Positions 13,762-27,925 of a stretch of 64,000 bases of DNA are shown in pieces. The notes beneath the pieces are model-generated. The model saw nothing but the letters and a program-made list of their open reading frames with translations, was not told the origin of the DNA and searched no databases. Position 1 is the stretch's first letter; each line of letters starts with the position of its first letter. This DNA is from Helicoverpa zea (lineage: Eukaryota; Arthropoda; Insecta; Lepidoptera; Noctuidae): NCBI RefSeq assembly GCF_022581195.2, contig NC_061453.1, forward strand, positions 10,372,001 through 10,436,000, written 5' to 3'. Position numbers and translations under genes: made by a program.

Positions 13762-14799
13762 TTAATTTTGAAAACGGTATCACTTGTCACATCGCTCGTG
13801 TATTCTAATTGATTCATTATTAAAGATTGATGAATTAAACAAAACACGTGTAAGACAATTCAATTAAAAGCCTACTATCAAAAATATTCATAAAAAAACT
13901 TCTGTTGCTGTGACAATATTATCTTAGTGTCAGACTTATCAGACAGACCACGCGAATGACTCACAGTACAAACGATAAATATTGTGACAAACGTAATTAT
14001 TTACACGCAAAACTTTTTTGCATCAATAAAATATTCAAACACGTTGACATTTGCGTATCTAAAGATCTATGAATCACCCGATAAGTCTTTATTTGCAAGT
14101 CTTTAAAGAGTTCGTTGACATCGGTAAGCGTTATTAATTTGATGAATTTTATATCACAAAAGCACAAAAAATTGGTAAGTATAGCCAGAATAAGGTGCGG
14201 AAATGAGTTTCTGAAGCATCAAATCACTGCTTATTTTACATTCTGGGGCATCGATTAATCAATACATTCGCAATATCCAATGTAAATCCTCATTTAAATC
14301 TGCTTTAAAATAACCATAAATACCAAAATAGTTCCATAGATAATTAACTACAATTTCATTCAAAGATTGCCAATCTCTTATATCTCGAAATTCGGACTTA
14401 AATAACCTTCCTCGTGATAAATGACCCCGCACGTGTCATTAATTACAATTGTTTGGAGAAAACCGTCGTTTCGGTTCACTTTCATTAATAACGATAGTAA
14501 ATTGTGTTTTTAGGACCTGCGTCATCGCTTAAACACTGTGTCGTGGAACCGAATCGTTTAATGTTAATTGTCCTTTTATCATACACATCTGCAAATTACG
14601 CTATTATTAGAATTGTAATCAAACATTCAATCTAAGTAAAAAAAGCTAGACGTAACAACTTATTTGCAAAACTGATTTAAATTCCCATGTTTATTTACGC
14701 TATGTAAATTTCGGTACCTATTTCATACCACACGAAGATTGGATCAACCCACACTACAAAACATTTACCCACACTAATTGCGTTAAAAAACAATTACTA

Positions 14800-15200
14800 C
14801 CGTGTAATGACATTACGAGGCCGCTAAAATGGCGCGCGTGTGGGTGTGTTGTCTATGGCTCCTATTACGTCAATAGGTACAATAATTGCTTGTTCCACGA
14901 ACAGGCGATACGATCCACATCTCGATGTAATCGGCCAGCTTTTCCTGTCACGCTCCCGGTAATAGTCCACAATTAACATCTAGTTGCACGTAGTTTTTAT
15001 GCCACTCACAGATTAGTTTACATTGATAAAACAAATTAATGTCGGCCAGTAGCATTTGTTTTCAAATGCGCAATTATTTGGCTGCAGCAATAGAGTTATT
15101 GAGTTTTTATTGTCAAAGACCATTTGGATTAAGTTAAATCGAAGCAATTGTTCAGAGTAAATTGCGATTGTTATGAAGTCATCATCAGCTGTGATTTTCC
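14800..15200. promoter_or_regulatory. candidate regulatory stretch, homeodomain-type motifs
   Basis: The stretch mixes GC-rich and AT-rich words without long frames. It has ATGCGCAATTATTTGGC, GATAAAACAAATTAATG, GAGTTTTTATTGTCAAAG and TCAAATGCGC, words like those in insect developmental enhancers (homeodomain, Caudal, forkhead). It shows no repeat features. Conservation cannot be judged from one sequence. Confidence 0.25.
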
Positions 15201-16569
15201 AACATTTTCTCGGGCAGCCGTCACAACATCAGTCATCTCATGACTCACTCTGCTACCTAAAGAATCTCGTAAAAACCAAATTACAATAAAATCTAATTCA
15301 CACGATATCGATAAAACGTATAAATCACTTTTATTAACACTTAATTAAAACGTTGATCAGAGCGGCGCCTGCAGAACAACTCTGAATCACAAAAGGGGCT
15401 TTAAAAAGGCTGCGTTCATTAGTTGCATTCGCACGGTGGCCTACAGGTATGCAAAAATATAAAAAGCAAAACAGAAATGTGGCTAATTTACATAAAATTC
15501 CTTTGGGTGAGTTATCTTAATGCGCGGTTCTCGGTCGGCGAGGCTGTAGGTGTCAGATTGTGTGTGTTGTGAAATATGCGGCGCGCCTGACAAGGGTTGT
15601 TTTTAATTTAATTCAAAGGATAAGCCGCCATGACTCTGCGCCCAGTATCGTGCGCAGATAATGACGAGTGATAACTCACGTGCGAACTTGCCCACTGCCG
15701 TCTCAATATTGTAGTATGTTCATTAATTATAAAAATACCAACCTACATGTCTGTTCTTCCCGAAATATATGGAAGATAATGCTTTATTTAGGAGAAACAT
15801 AACATTAAACAGATTTATTGTCGTCGTAATCACAACGAAACGTTTTAACACCATACTCAAACAACATAAAATATGCAACGCATGCCTATTACACGACATT
15901 TTATTACAAACACAGGTAACTCACCATTGTGATGCAGAACAAAAAAGCCTAACTACCGAACTAAAATACTGGACAACTTGCAACAAAGAGCTATATAAAT
16001 TGTTATACCCCTGTTATATGGTATTGTCTGAAACATTTAGAAAGAGTCATCAGGAGGTATGATGACAGACGTGCAGACGGGGTCAACGCCCTCACGCCCC
16101 GCGAGCCAGAAAGTGCCCTTCACTTGCCCTAAACAAACCACACTCATATATTTATGTAGGTAACTAAATCATGTCTGGGCAAGAATTAGCTTTGGTAAAT
16201 ATATGAGATGGTATTGTGAATGTTGTGATTGCTTACGTCAAGTTTACGAGAAATGCTTTATTACATTTGCATGCTTGACGAGCTCGTACACGAGGACCAA
16301 AAAGTTTACGGTTCAACAAAGATGGCAGAAATAATGAGCATGAATCACATGAATTGAAACTTTAAAAGACATGTCGGACCCCTCTTGAAAGGCAATAAAA
16401 GATACCGATATCTTTTTCTTTCTAATTGGATGTTTTAATAAATTAAATGAACAAAAATATTTTGATCGGCAATAAAAGTACCATCGACAATGGGCGATAT
16501 CTGACATTAATAGTCGGTTTAATTTATATTTAACCAAAACCTAATAATGTTTTGACAAAAACGATTAAG

Positions 16570-17080
16570 CCTATGCTTATTAATTAAATTCTATAAATTA
16601 CGCCCCGCGGTGTAGGAATTAAACGGCTAATAATGACACCACTTAACCATTTGTGGAAACTGGATAATGATTTGAAATAGTCATAAACTGCTTAATGACC
16701 TGACGATTGGTGTTTCCCACCCACTCCCGGACAGAAAGAGATACTTACAGGTCAACAGACACACTCGTAAAATTCGTTTAATTGCAAAGGAAACAATAAT
16801 TGTTTCGTCAGTGAGAATGTTATCAAAACTCAGACGGTTTTAATGAAGCGATTAGCATAAAAAGATTGCCCGAATGCTCTTCAAGGGTTTAATCATTATC
16901 GCAGTGGGTGAGATGATTAAGTTGAATTACCGAGGCCGATGCACTGGCGTGGGTGGCACTAAGTGCTGATAATCAGTACATCCAATGTGCATTTAGCGGT
17001 TTGATACACTTATGAAGGTGTCTTGAGCAACGGCTTGAGCTTTTCAAACGTCATAATTTGCCCGGGAACTGTTCTGATTG
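16570..17080. promoter_or_regulatory. candidate regulatory stretch
   Basis: About 500 bp of non-repetitive, moderately GC-rich DNA carries CCACTTAACC, GTTTAATTGCAAAG, GTGGGTGGCACTAAGTG and several TAAT and GATTA words, and no coding frame. It resembles conserved non-coding DNA. Evidence is motif content only. Confidence 0.25.
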
Positions 17081-19264
17081 GGTAATATTTAATTTATAAA
17101 TGGAATCAAATGAATAAATGTCTCGTCTTCTATAACCGGCCATTAGCATTTTGGGAATACGTAACGACGTAATGAATATTTGAAGCCTAGATTTCTATCT
17201 AACGATTGCTTTAGTTCTATAAATAATTGGTCCTTCTTTACGCAGTTTGAAAGGATCCCAGCTTTGATTACATAATAAAATACGTATTTCAATATTAAAA
17301 TCTAAGGGCTCGTGTACTTGAATATTCATAAATGAGAGTCTGTATTTTGTAAGTAAAATAACTGACACTAAAACATTTTTTAAAGACGATGAGCTTAATT
17401 TGTTCTACATTAATAAATAGGTAATATCGATGAAGCAAACTTTTGAAATCAGAAAAATAATAATAATATCAGAATATTGAATCAAGGTATATAATGAACC
17501 TAAAAAATACATAAGCTTACATTGAACAAACACATTTCCTTTGCATGTAGTCAAATAAATACACAACCTAGAACTTTTGCACAACTTTCACAAGGATCTT
17601 AGACTGTTCTTTTAACTATCGGGAACAAGGAACAATATATTTTCAAGACGTAAGCATGACACTTCACTTCCCTCCTAGTTGTCACTTTAACACCGTGTGT
17701 ACAAGTGCAAGAAATTAACATAAAACCAATTACAAAGTAGCCTGGTGCTCGCTACATTTATTTTAATATCTTCTGACATCCGCTGTAAGTTTTCATTAGA
17801 TTTTACACACATATTTCACTACAAACATAATTATGAAGCCACCGAGAGGTAGAATTTTAACGTAATTCATTATGATTAGGTTTTCTTTATATCTGCTAAT
17901 TCTTATCATAAGTAAACTAGATATGTCACAAGACTTGATTGAACAGAGGAAATACAAAATTGAAGGATAATAGTGACGATCGAAAAGTGAAAACAGAAAT
18001 TATCAATAAATAAGCAAGAAAGCAAATGAGCCAGCTCATCCCTCGACACCTTTCACAACATTTACGGCAAAAAAGAGGGTGACTTATTCTTTGCACAGAC
18101 AGAACGCTCTAGTGAAATTAATAAAATCAGTGTTTTACGGGGCGGCCGCCGCATGGTAATGAGATCCAGCCATCCCTCGCACCTTCGCGTCGGCGTCGGG
18201 ACGTAAAATAGCCGACTTTAAGACTTCCCTGAAAGGCAATTTATTTAAACTTCAAATTGAGAAAGGTTACAAAAGTTTTTTTTTCTAAACGGAGTAAATA
18301 AAAATTAGCTTTTAGCAAAGTTATATCCTCCAAGCGTCCAAGACTCAAGTTAGGGTTTGAATATTCGCATAAAGTCTACTAGTATAACTTATTTCTGTAA
18401 GATTTATAGTGTTGTTCGGTTTAATCGCGGTCCAGATTATACAGCGGCAATATATTTCTCTGCTCTTTACTATACAATCTCATCAAATTTGCCACTCCTT
18501 GGAGCATTTAAAGCGTAGACTTTAAATATAGTACGAAGTTAGGAACGAGTTGCAACATCTATCACCGAGGTGGGCCGGCCATAAAACCAATAGCGATAAG
18601 AGATTTAGAAAATAAATACAGCATTTTATTATCATATTATCTCAAATATAACAATGACTTCAATATAATAACAATATATTATTATGTGTAAGATCGTTGG
18701 ACGTGTTTATAAATCGATAGTTTGAGATCGATGGCACGCCTCTTAGATTTCGAGTAGTGGGTGTTCAGATAGTGAAGAATTCTTTGTGTAATTTCTTTTG
18801 ACAATTCACACATATTCGTGACTCGAACAGTGGAGGCGTGCCGATTGCTTCAATAAACACCACTATCCAATAGCCAAATAATTCTAGATAAAGTTTTATC
18901 GAAGTTATCTTGTTGATCCGAATCGTTTTCTTTGGAAAGCGCTAATTGTTGCACAAACTTTTAAAGATTTCTTACAGAGTCGAATACTTAGTTATTTATA
19001 CATCTACTCGAAGCAAATCGAGTCTAGAAACTCAAATCAATTTAAACTGTGTATTGTTATCCCAATAACATAAAGCTACAACATTTTGTTAAAGTGAATT
19101 TCACACCTAAAAATCGGTCTGCTCAGATTCTGAAGAAATAATCCAACGCACTGACTTGCTTTAAAACCTAGACCACCACATACGGGACTTTCCTTCAACC
19201 AACATCCTTAACATTTGTCCTAAAATAACTTATTACAAAGCCAACAAGGCTGTCATTGTATTTC

Positions 19265-19299
19265 CTAGCGCACTACTAGCGCACAATAATTGCGCTAGT
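19265..19299. repeat. CTAGCGCA direct and inverted repeats
   Basis: CTAGCGCA occurs at 19265-19272 and 19276-19283 and inverted at 19291-19298. The last two form a perfect 9-bp stem (ACTAGCGCA/TGCGCTAGT) with a 7-base loop. Just downstream, ATAGAGCACCGA (about 19309) recurs at about 32977, hinting at a shared old repeat. Confidence 0.5.
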
Positions 19300-22200
19300 A
19301 AAGTTTCATAGAGCACCGAGGGAGCGTAGCGCGCAAATGGCGGGGAGTGCCTGTCGAGTGATTGTCAGTGAGTCACCATCTTCAACTCTCTGACACTGTA
19401 CCTATAGTTCACATCATCGTGTCATGGGTCAATGACCTTTTTAAGCGATTCGAAATTCGTTGGGACTTTTTTAATGATTTTAAAATAAAATAAAACATTT
19501 CAGATAGGCTAGATGAAATAGCCGGTGAGATTTATTATTATTGAAATCATTTAATTTTAAATAGCATTTCGGCTTTTTTATGATAGGTATATTGACAAGA
19601 TGTTAAATACTTTTATTGAATTCCACATAAAATGAGAAAAATCTTCATAAAATAATTCAATTTTCTCACATTATTCTTTGTTATCCGTAATCATAAAATC
19701 ACACCATAGTGACGGCCGCATTTCATAAATCGATTTAATAAAGCAAACGCCTACGCAGTTCATAAATAAGGTATTAAAATAAATAACCTGACATTATTAT
19801 AGTGTAGGTGAAAATCATAAATAACCCTAAAACGCTCGCGTGTCGAATGTCCCGGCCGCGGTAACACGGCAGCGGCGGCGTGACGCTACTAACCCATATC
19901 TCAAGAAACCGATTTATGAGTAACTAGCTCCTTCCCGTGTCGTCGCCCGCAGTAACTAGTTCACCATACAGCTGTGACGCTGATGACCTTCCTTTTATAC
20001 CCATTATGGGACTCAATGGCGGGTTATGGGCTTTGATCATAGCTACAGATAGCCTTCATACAGAATAAAAAGCCTGACGTGAAAAATGCGGCGCTTCCTC
20101 CATTACAAAATACCGACAACGCAATTAACTAGCGCAGCACAGTTTTCCAAAAAACTGCACATTAAATCTAGCCCGGTCCAGATTTATTAATGTAAAACTT
20201 TTATGGCTAAACAACCATTATTATAGTTTCCGCGATAAAAAGTAGAATTATTACGCTGTTCGCTCGTAATATCGCCCACAAAGGAATGTAGAAGCATTGT
20301 TGCAAACTCGTAAAGGCGTGCAGATAAGTGCTTTTTAATATAAGGTAAACATTCGCAAAAATTTAAAATGGAATATGTTTTAGAACTTATGCAAAAGCTC
20401 GTGCAATTGAAAGAACTACTTCGGTAGATTACTTTGAGAGTTCTTAACTCTACATTATATTAAATCTCTCGACTCTCAATTGCAGTCAGGGGGTAAACAA
20501 AAAGTGAGTAAAAACTCAGCAGTTGAAGCTTTTCATTAGTTTTTCTAGTGTATGCTAACACAATAGTAAAATGTTAACCATTGTCACAGCTAACAGGGAA
20601 TGAGTTCAAAGCGAGTTCAACACTCGCACCCACGACATTAGTTGGAAACTTTTCAATTAAACACACTGTTGAAACAAAGCGGTTTCAATCAATACCTACA
20701 GCCATTTCTGTCCATAGAACCGATATTACAATCAGAGGACAAATCAAAAGGATAGCGAACTCTTTATCATTTAACCTAACAAAATATATCCTCGTTATTT
20801 ATAACTGGATATAACCTTTCCTATATAAAAGTACATTATTTCCCTGGATCTCGTAAATCCCTTATAAGAAAATCTTATAAGGTATCGCACACATTAGGGG
20901 CTGACTTACTCCGTGTCGTCGGCACGTGTATGTGTGTCCTCGCCTTAAATCGGGCGAACGTAGCGTGACCACGAGATTGGACTATTACTCGACTGACGAC
21001 ACGGAAATGCGACGGTTAACTTGATGATATTATTATGCCACTCGACAAGGAATTTGTTTCTTATTTATGACCATTTAAATGTGAACCTCTTTTTGTAATG
21101 ACTAATTGATGATTGTTGTGTCACGTGGCTAGTTGGCTAAAAAAAGGATAGACAAAATGCATTTTACTAAAAATTAAAAAATATTTGTACCAATTTTTAT
21201 ATGTAGGTACACGTCCATATATATTCCGTACGAAAACATACTCCTACCTTAACAAATAAAGTTCAAAAGTGCATCGAATTCAGTACAAGAGAATGTCAAC
21301 GTTTAGAACTGCAGAGGAGTTACAAAATGCATTTCTCAGAGGACAGTCGCAGTCACTGACATCAATTGTAAATATGGATGCTGTATGAAAGGTCAGTCGA
21401 ATGCACCGAATGCAACACAATACACATTTCACAACGCGATGCACGTACAAACTGCCACTAAAGTTTATCACCGTACACAACGGGACTGCGAATTGAATAA
21501 TGCAAATTTCAACTTAGATTATAACGAAACCTTATCAGTGTACTGTATCTTATCGAGTCCGGAGTAAGTACCGGGTAATGGGCTCTTGAAATCGGATAAA
21601 ATTAATGATCGGATTTCTATTTATACGTACTTCCTTATTTATACAGATATAATATTATATATAGAGATTGTTTGAACGCGCTAATCTCTGACTCCTAACC
21701 CAATCTGAAATAGTTTTTCAGTTCTAAATAGCCTGTATATTTCAAAAGGCTTTATATTCGGGTGCGCTTAGTAGTTCTAAGGGGTAAAATCACCGGTAGA
21801 AGCCAGTTTAACAATATGCCATTACTAAGTTGGTACTGCAGTTACAAACTAGAGAAGACCACATTAGAGATATCTCAAAAGTACCGCAAGGACGACGTTC
21901 AACTTGGGACACTTTCCATACTTTGTATGCAACACAAACCAATAACTGGTACAAATATAACAATTCGGAATACAAATCAATCAAATAGTTATCGGCCACG
22001 TAAGCCTCATTGTCCTACGCGAGCTTGTTTGACACGCTTATTATTATTAATTAAAACATTGTAAGCGCGCGAACAATTCGTTGCGGGCCCTACATTGTGG
22101 GGTATGTTTACACAGCCATTGTTTCAAAACACAGTGACTAGTCAATGAATACTTACACTAGCGATAATGAGGATTAGAAACAACTGTATCGTGTATCGAC

Positions 22201-23353
22201 AGATGACGCACCTCTATAGCGTATCGCATTACACGTCCAATTAGATGAATTTAAAACTTACATGAACATCCATAAAGGTACGCAACGTGCTCGATATTTA
22301 TTATTTACGATACAACCCACATGACTAATGCGTAGAAGGCTATCTTGAATTATGTAAAGGTTGATCAGTAACTTTTTCATTAAAACAAAGCTTTTGTAGT
22401 TTATTCAAACCGTTAAAACCGCATAAAATACAAAACTACTCAATATGGGTTTTCTTTGAAAAATTAATTAGAATTGAGGTGCTTATTTTTTCTCTTCTTT
22501 GCAGCATAGATAGTTCTGAATTGTAAAGGCCTATCTAACTATGAAGGCTATGGGAAAAACACGATGACACTATGATTACATTATAACTACAATAGAACTA
22601 CCCTAATACTTTTACACGTGTTACCGTAATTAAAACATTTACATATTATAATACGCACCATCCTTACATAGTAATCTATGGCTATTATATACACCGTTCT
22701 AATTGTGGCTACCGTACCGCTACCGTATATTCCCAGATAATATACCCAGCATTTACTATTATAGAATCTCCAATTAAGCTTTCAGTACCAGTCCCATGAA
22801 TAATGTTTAAACTAAAAAAATAAAATAAATGTTTAATAATTGTTTAAACTTATAAAAATACCACCTGTATTATATTGAATTAATTTTTACACAGATGACC
22901 ATAAAATCTAGGTCAATTAACAATAAACCCATGAAAACCATATATTACTGTTAGACCAAATATTATTTCGCAATATAACATTTCTATAATTTTATTTTCT
23001 AACAATTATTTATCTAAACCATATATTATGTATTTTTAATTCAAAGACGTTACTAGCTCATAAATATAATAAGCTCATTATATCCTTATTCCACATTGCA
23101 GATTAATATCCCACGGCCATCGACTTTCTTAGCGAAGGACAATTGTCCTCCGCTCCGCAGATTCAGTCCAATGCCGTGGCTTCCTTGCTATTCTCTCCTC
23201 ATCATATTTGTGACGTCAGCGCACTTTCTGCTCGGGACTCCACGTCAATACTCATTGTGCTCAAGCCATTGTGTCCTCGAGATATCTTTTAAAAATTTTC
23301 TTCAATGGAATTTTATGTGACGAGGACTTTTTTTTAAGAATGAAGCTTTTTTT

Positions 23354-23592
23354 AAGGTTCCGTGGGTAACGGAGGGAAATACGGAACTTTGCTGTCTGTC
23401 TGTCACCAGACTGTATCTCATGAACCGAGCTAATTGTACAGTTGAAATCGCAGACGATGTATTATTGTTGCTATATGAGATCGATACTGATGAATGGAAT
23501 AAAGTAAAAATGTACGGGGCTCCCATTTAACAAATGCTATTTTTTCCGTTACGGAACCCTTCATGCGCGAGTCCGATTTTCCCTTAGCCGAG
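23354..23592 (+). repeat. dispersed lepidopteran repeat with GGTTCCGT inverted ends
   Basis: The stretch begins AAGGTTCCGTGGGTAACGGA and ends TTCCGTTACGGAACCCT plus GCGCGAGTCCGATTTTCCC. The ends are inverted relative to each other (GGTTCCGT..ACGGAACC). The internal CTGTCTGTCTGTCACC and TGTATCTCATGAACCG blocks are shared with the split copy at 13.0-13.76 kb. I recognise the family from many moth genomes but will not assign a class. No coding frame is seen in it. Confidence 0.75.
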
Positions 23593-25781
23593 TTTTGTTT
23601 TATTTAATTGAAAGTGGCTATGATTTAACAATATAATTTCGTTTGGAGTTTTCTTCTCAGTACATATGTAGGTAGAGGCAACAATAAATAGATATTAGGT
23701 ACAAACGATTTCCTGTAAGACATCAAAGCGCTTGAGTGGTTAGCTACAAGTATTGGCTTGGTTCCATCGGGAGCGACCTATTCTTGCGAAAGGTCAGTGC
23801 GGCTCAACACTACTCTGAAAGTTCCGCACTATTGCGAGTTACATGTATGTCATGATGGATGTTTATTTAGATACTTTTTGACCTGAATGAACGTAAATTT
23901 AGGTAAAAGTAGTGGTAAACGCATAATGGTTTTCATGGAATAAAATGAACTGTATAAAGTTTACGCTTACTGCTGCAGTTTTTTTTTACTTAACGATCGT
24001 ATTGTGTGCCAATGTAAATAATATTGCGGCGTTAATGGAATACTTACTTAGCGCTTTAGTATGTAAACGTTGCAAAAGCTTTACCAGGCGTAAGTATATT
24101 GCCAATAGTAAAATAAGGACTAACACCACTTTTACCAGCTCTCCACTTAGTTATTTCCATTTTGATAATACAACCAGTCACTGATTCAATTAAATCATAA
24201 ATTAGCCTATCGACGATCTCCTCAATAAAGTGCAAATTGAATCTAATCGATAAATAGGCGTAACTCGATTCCAACTCGATATTTCTGTAGCACAGCAAAT
24301 TAATACATTGCATCGTAACCGGTCCACCACGGTTTCAAAATGGAGGAATTTCCAAACTTTATGGTCACCAACTGGGATATTTAGGCCCTAATCTTTGGAA
24401 CGCGGTGCAAGTTTCTAACTCCTTTCAACAAGCCGAGCACTGGCCTGAGTTTTGTCACCAATTTCAACATAATATGTATAGGAGGTGACCAGGTACGTAT
24501 AGTACCACGAAGACTATGTATTCTACATTAGATAAACCAAAGATTACAATCGTGGTACAATCTATGAACTGGCATATGTAAGTGTCGAATTAACGATGTA
24601 ATCGGAAAGGCTGTGTCGATACTTATCTGTTACCAAACTTTGCTGTGGGTGGCTTAACCATAGTACCTTCGTCAAATTATTGGTCCACTCGCCCACTATT
24701 TTTTCATATAAATAAATAAATAACTTATTAACACTCGCCGAAAGTTGACCTCAGTGAGCGAAGCCCATACGAAGTAATCTGACCGTATATGGTATGCGTA
24801 GGCGCAATGTGGGTGTCCGAAAGTGACGGCTAAGCTCCGTGAACATTGATATCGCGTAATCAGAAAAAAACCGTTTGCATTTTCCGATCTTATGCGTCGG
24901 AACATAAATGTAATCTTGTCCATTTTGGTTTACTGAATGAGTTATCGTAAATATCCGATAAATAAGGTCAAAAACATACCTGTAAATTACGTGGTTTTAT
25001 TAAGCTAAAATTGTTAGTTATTTTAAAAACAAGCTGGTAAAACTGCTACCGGATATTGTGTTAGGATAGGATCTGAACTAGAATAAAGTAGCAAAACGAT
25101 GCCTTGAAAAAATTTCTTACTGTCGCGCCAACTTAGAAACTCTATGTAAATCGACAAACCAACCACTGCTACCTATATGCAATAAAATTATTCGGTGATA
25201 ATATCAATTGCGCATAACATTAATGTATTCAGATACTAATTGAGACCAGCGAGTGGGCGGAGCCTGGTCACATAGCTTAGTCAATACGATCGAGATAAAC
25301 TACTGATCAACTGTCGGATATACCCGATACCATACTCAGATATTTAATTTTCATAAACCAACAGATTTATTCTAACAGGAATAGATATATTTCCATTTAA
25401 GTGGTTTATAAATGTATTTCAAAATACTTGGCGGTTAAATAAATTTTGTCGTATCTTAATTGTAGTGTTATTGTGGTTGTTTAAAGTACTATACTATTTG
25501 ATTCTGTAAGCTTAATAATTTAAATACCAAGTAGGTAAGTAGTAGTAAAATGAATACAGCTGCAGAAGTGAGTTCGGAACGAGTGTTGTAAAATTAGGAA
25601 AAGTCACAAGTTTGACTATAATTCCATAAAACTTCTGTAAAAACTTTTTAGGTATCTAATTTCCATCCAATTACAAGTTCTAAGGTAGCAATAACTTTCA
25701 ACTAATTCCAGCGTCATTAATATGAATTACTTTTAACACGAGAAGTTGTATCCAAACCTTCACAACGTAAAACTTTACGCA

Positions 25782-25987
25782 CTAGCTGTTTTCTTGCGAC
25801 TTCACCCGCGTCCCGTTGGAACTATTGCTCGTACCAGGGTAAAATATAGCCTACTCTAGCTTTCTTACTGTGAAAGAATAAAAGGTTTTTTTTTTATCGG
25901 TTTAGTAGTTTCGGAGCCTTCATTGTACAAACAGAGAAACAAACAAAAAATGTTTTCTTTTTATTATATTAGTATGAAAGTGTAGAT
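25782..25987 (+). repeat. dispersed lepidopteran repeat ending ATATTAGTATGAAAG
   Basis: The order is TAGCTGTTTTCTTGCGACTT, CACCCGCGTCCC, GGGTAAAATATAGCCTA, GAAAGAATAAAAGG, ATCGGTTTAGTAGTTTCGGA, AACAGAGAAACAAACAAA and TATTATATTAGTATGAAAG. This is a very common moth repeat with a 3' end that reads TTATAATATTAGTAT in fresh copies. Two decayed copies in the opposite orientation are at 59.04 and 60.61 kb. Class not assigned; this copy lacks coding capacity. Confidence 0.75.
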
Positions 25988-27751
25988 AAAATATAGATTT
26001 TCGTAACAGGGTCATTTACTAGTGACAGATATATTGCAACACTTCGCTGGACCATAAACTGTTCTCACGTAAGTTGACAACAACTTTGGTGCTATAAATT
26101 GTTATCTGCGAGACAGTATTGGTTTTGTAAGTCAAATTTAGTTTTAAACCAAAGTTCATGTTGAATTTATTAGACAGTTGTCTTAGGAGCCGTAAAATTG
26201 AAATTACTGCCAGAATGGAACCAAGACATCACTTTTGCGCGAGTAAAGTTAAACTTACTCTTTTCAGCTAACTGTAGAAGAATAGATTACCTGCAAAAAA
26301 GAAAAACAAGCAGTTAATAATAATCCTCAGTATAATCAAAAAAATAAAACGTCTTATCATGACGACCTCATTTGCGTTAAGGCAAACGTGCGTAAACTTG
26401 CTGAACTTTCAAACATAACGGCCGACTATAAGGAACTTCTCGTTTGACCTCTAAAGTTTCACGCTTTCCATGAATAATTCAACATTTTTTAAGTTTCATG
26501 TCTTCATAATTTTTCAAGCTGAAAACACGGTTATTTTATGAATAGCATCTCATTTAAAATTTGAGGATCCTTGCCAAGTTAGCGACTGAATTAGACCGGA
26601 CTTAAGCTGCAGCTTTAACATAAATAAGTATAAAGATGTCAATCTCAATTAAGAGTCCTGCTATAAATATGCAATTAAATGGAGACATGGCCGTTGAAGT
26701 AGATTTAATTTACTGCTGGCAATTAAATCAATGATTAACAACATTATCTTGAGCAATTGGACACCAAACTGAGCAAGTGGAATCGTAACTTAGTGCAGAG
26801 TACAAAAATTAGGAAAGGCCAATAATAATGAGTAAAAGAGCTCGATTTGGCCAAGTTTATCAGCGTAAACACGAGGAAGGAACTTTTTAATGGGCAAGTT
26901 GTTGCGAAGTTCAGTTGTTAAGTCTGAACAATCGCCGAAAGCGGTGCTCCACAACTTTGAACACGCTTGTAAATGAAAAATTGGCCGCGAACCATCGCCA
27001 ACTACTTAACGTTCTTCTTTTGCGTTCTAGTTTTAAAGACCATGAGACCGTTCGCTTTGCTTTTAACTTCTTCATACATATTACTTGACGATACGGTTTT
27101 ATGCAAGCAGTTTGTAAAGATTCGTAATATTTTACAGTATTAGAGTTTGGTAACAGGAAAATGAGAGATTAATTTAACAAAAATAAATAAATTAAATGAT
27201 AAATAGATGCAGATAAAAGCGTTCTGAATAGAAATTGGCTATAACTATTTCATAAACTGTTAATTTTCTAGCTTCCTAGGAAGTTGAAATCGATACTTAT
27301 GACGCACGATAAAATACTGTCATTGTATTTTATTTTTCTACTTATAAATATTATGTTATTACCCAAGTTGTTTTGTTAAATTTATCTCTATGTGCGGAAG
27401 CGGTAATAGACAAATTAATTAGCACATCCGCAGACTTCGTATGAGAACTAACATTATAGTTATTTCAAGACGTCCAAAATCAAATTAACGTGTCGAATCA
27501 TTATTATAATGTATGCATATTATATCAATAACTAGTTTTATCTCTAAAAAATACCAATTATTCGCACATGGACTGATATTTGGTTTAAATTGTGGATAAT
27601 TTATAGTTGGATTAAAATTGTAATGCATTCGATTCGATAACACTAAAACACTTTTAATTAAGATATCTTCACAATCAAAGATTTAGCTAAAATTCTAGCC
27701 GTTACCAGTATCTGTTGTATTGACTACTAGAGATATAATTTTGATATTACT

Positions 27752-27925
27752 GTTACAGCCCCCACTGCTGGGCACAGGCCTACTCTCATACGGAGAAGGA
27801 TTGAGCATTAATCATCACGCTTGCTCAATGTGACCCCTTTTGCCTTTTACCCGTCGATATAGTCCAGGTTTCCTCAAGATGTTTTCCTTCACCTTTTTAT
27901 CCGCCATTGGTGTCCCAGATATACA
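27752..27925 (+). repeat. dispersed lepidopteran repeat, CCCACTGCTGGGCACAGGCC family
   Basis: CCCACTGCTGGGCACAGGCC, CTCTCATACGGAGAAGGATT, GCATTAATCATCACGCTTGC and TGTTTTCCTTCACC appear in the order typical of a repeat found throughout Lepidoptera. It is often seen at LINE 3' ends, but I do not assign a class. A second copy, inverted, lies at 60104-60195. No clean target duplication is visible. Confidence 0.75.

Larger units (their letters stand above)
13762..23353. other. gene-free DNA
   Basis: I find no exon or complete element in these 9.6 kb apart from the candidate regulatory stretches and the CTAGCGCA repeat listed. GC-richer patches lie at 15.53-15.70, 16.06-16.14, 18.14-18.20 and 19.84-20.00 kb. 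The patch near 19.99 kb has TATAAAAGG on the minus strand with a GTCATCAGC word downstream, a possible but unsupported promoter. 22.78-23.08 kb is extremely AT-rich. Confidence 0.55.

Noticed and set aside
16059..16163. 34-residue frame MMTDVQTGSTPSRPASQKVP in a GC-rich patch
   Set aside because: Too short, no acceptor or frame-consistent donor, no family recognised.
23945..24184. 79-codon plus-strand frame starting like a signal peptide (MNCIKFTLTAAVFFYLTIVL)
   Set aside because: The remainder has no pattern or splice support, and the hydrophobic start arises from T-rich DNA. An equally long frame runs on the other strand.
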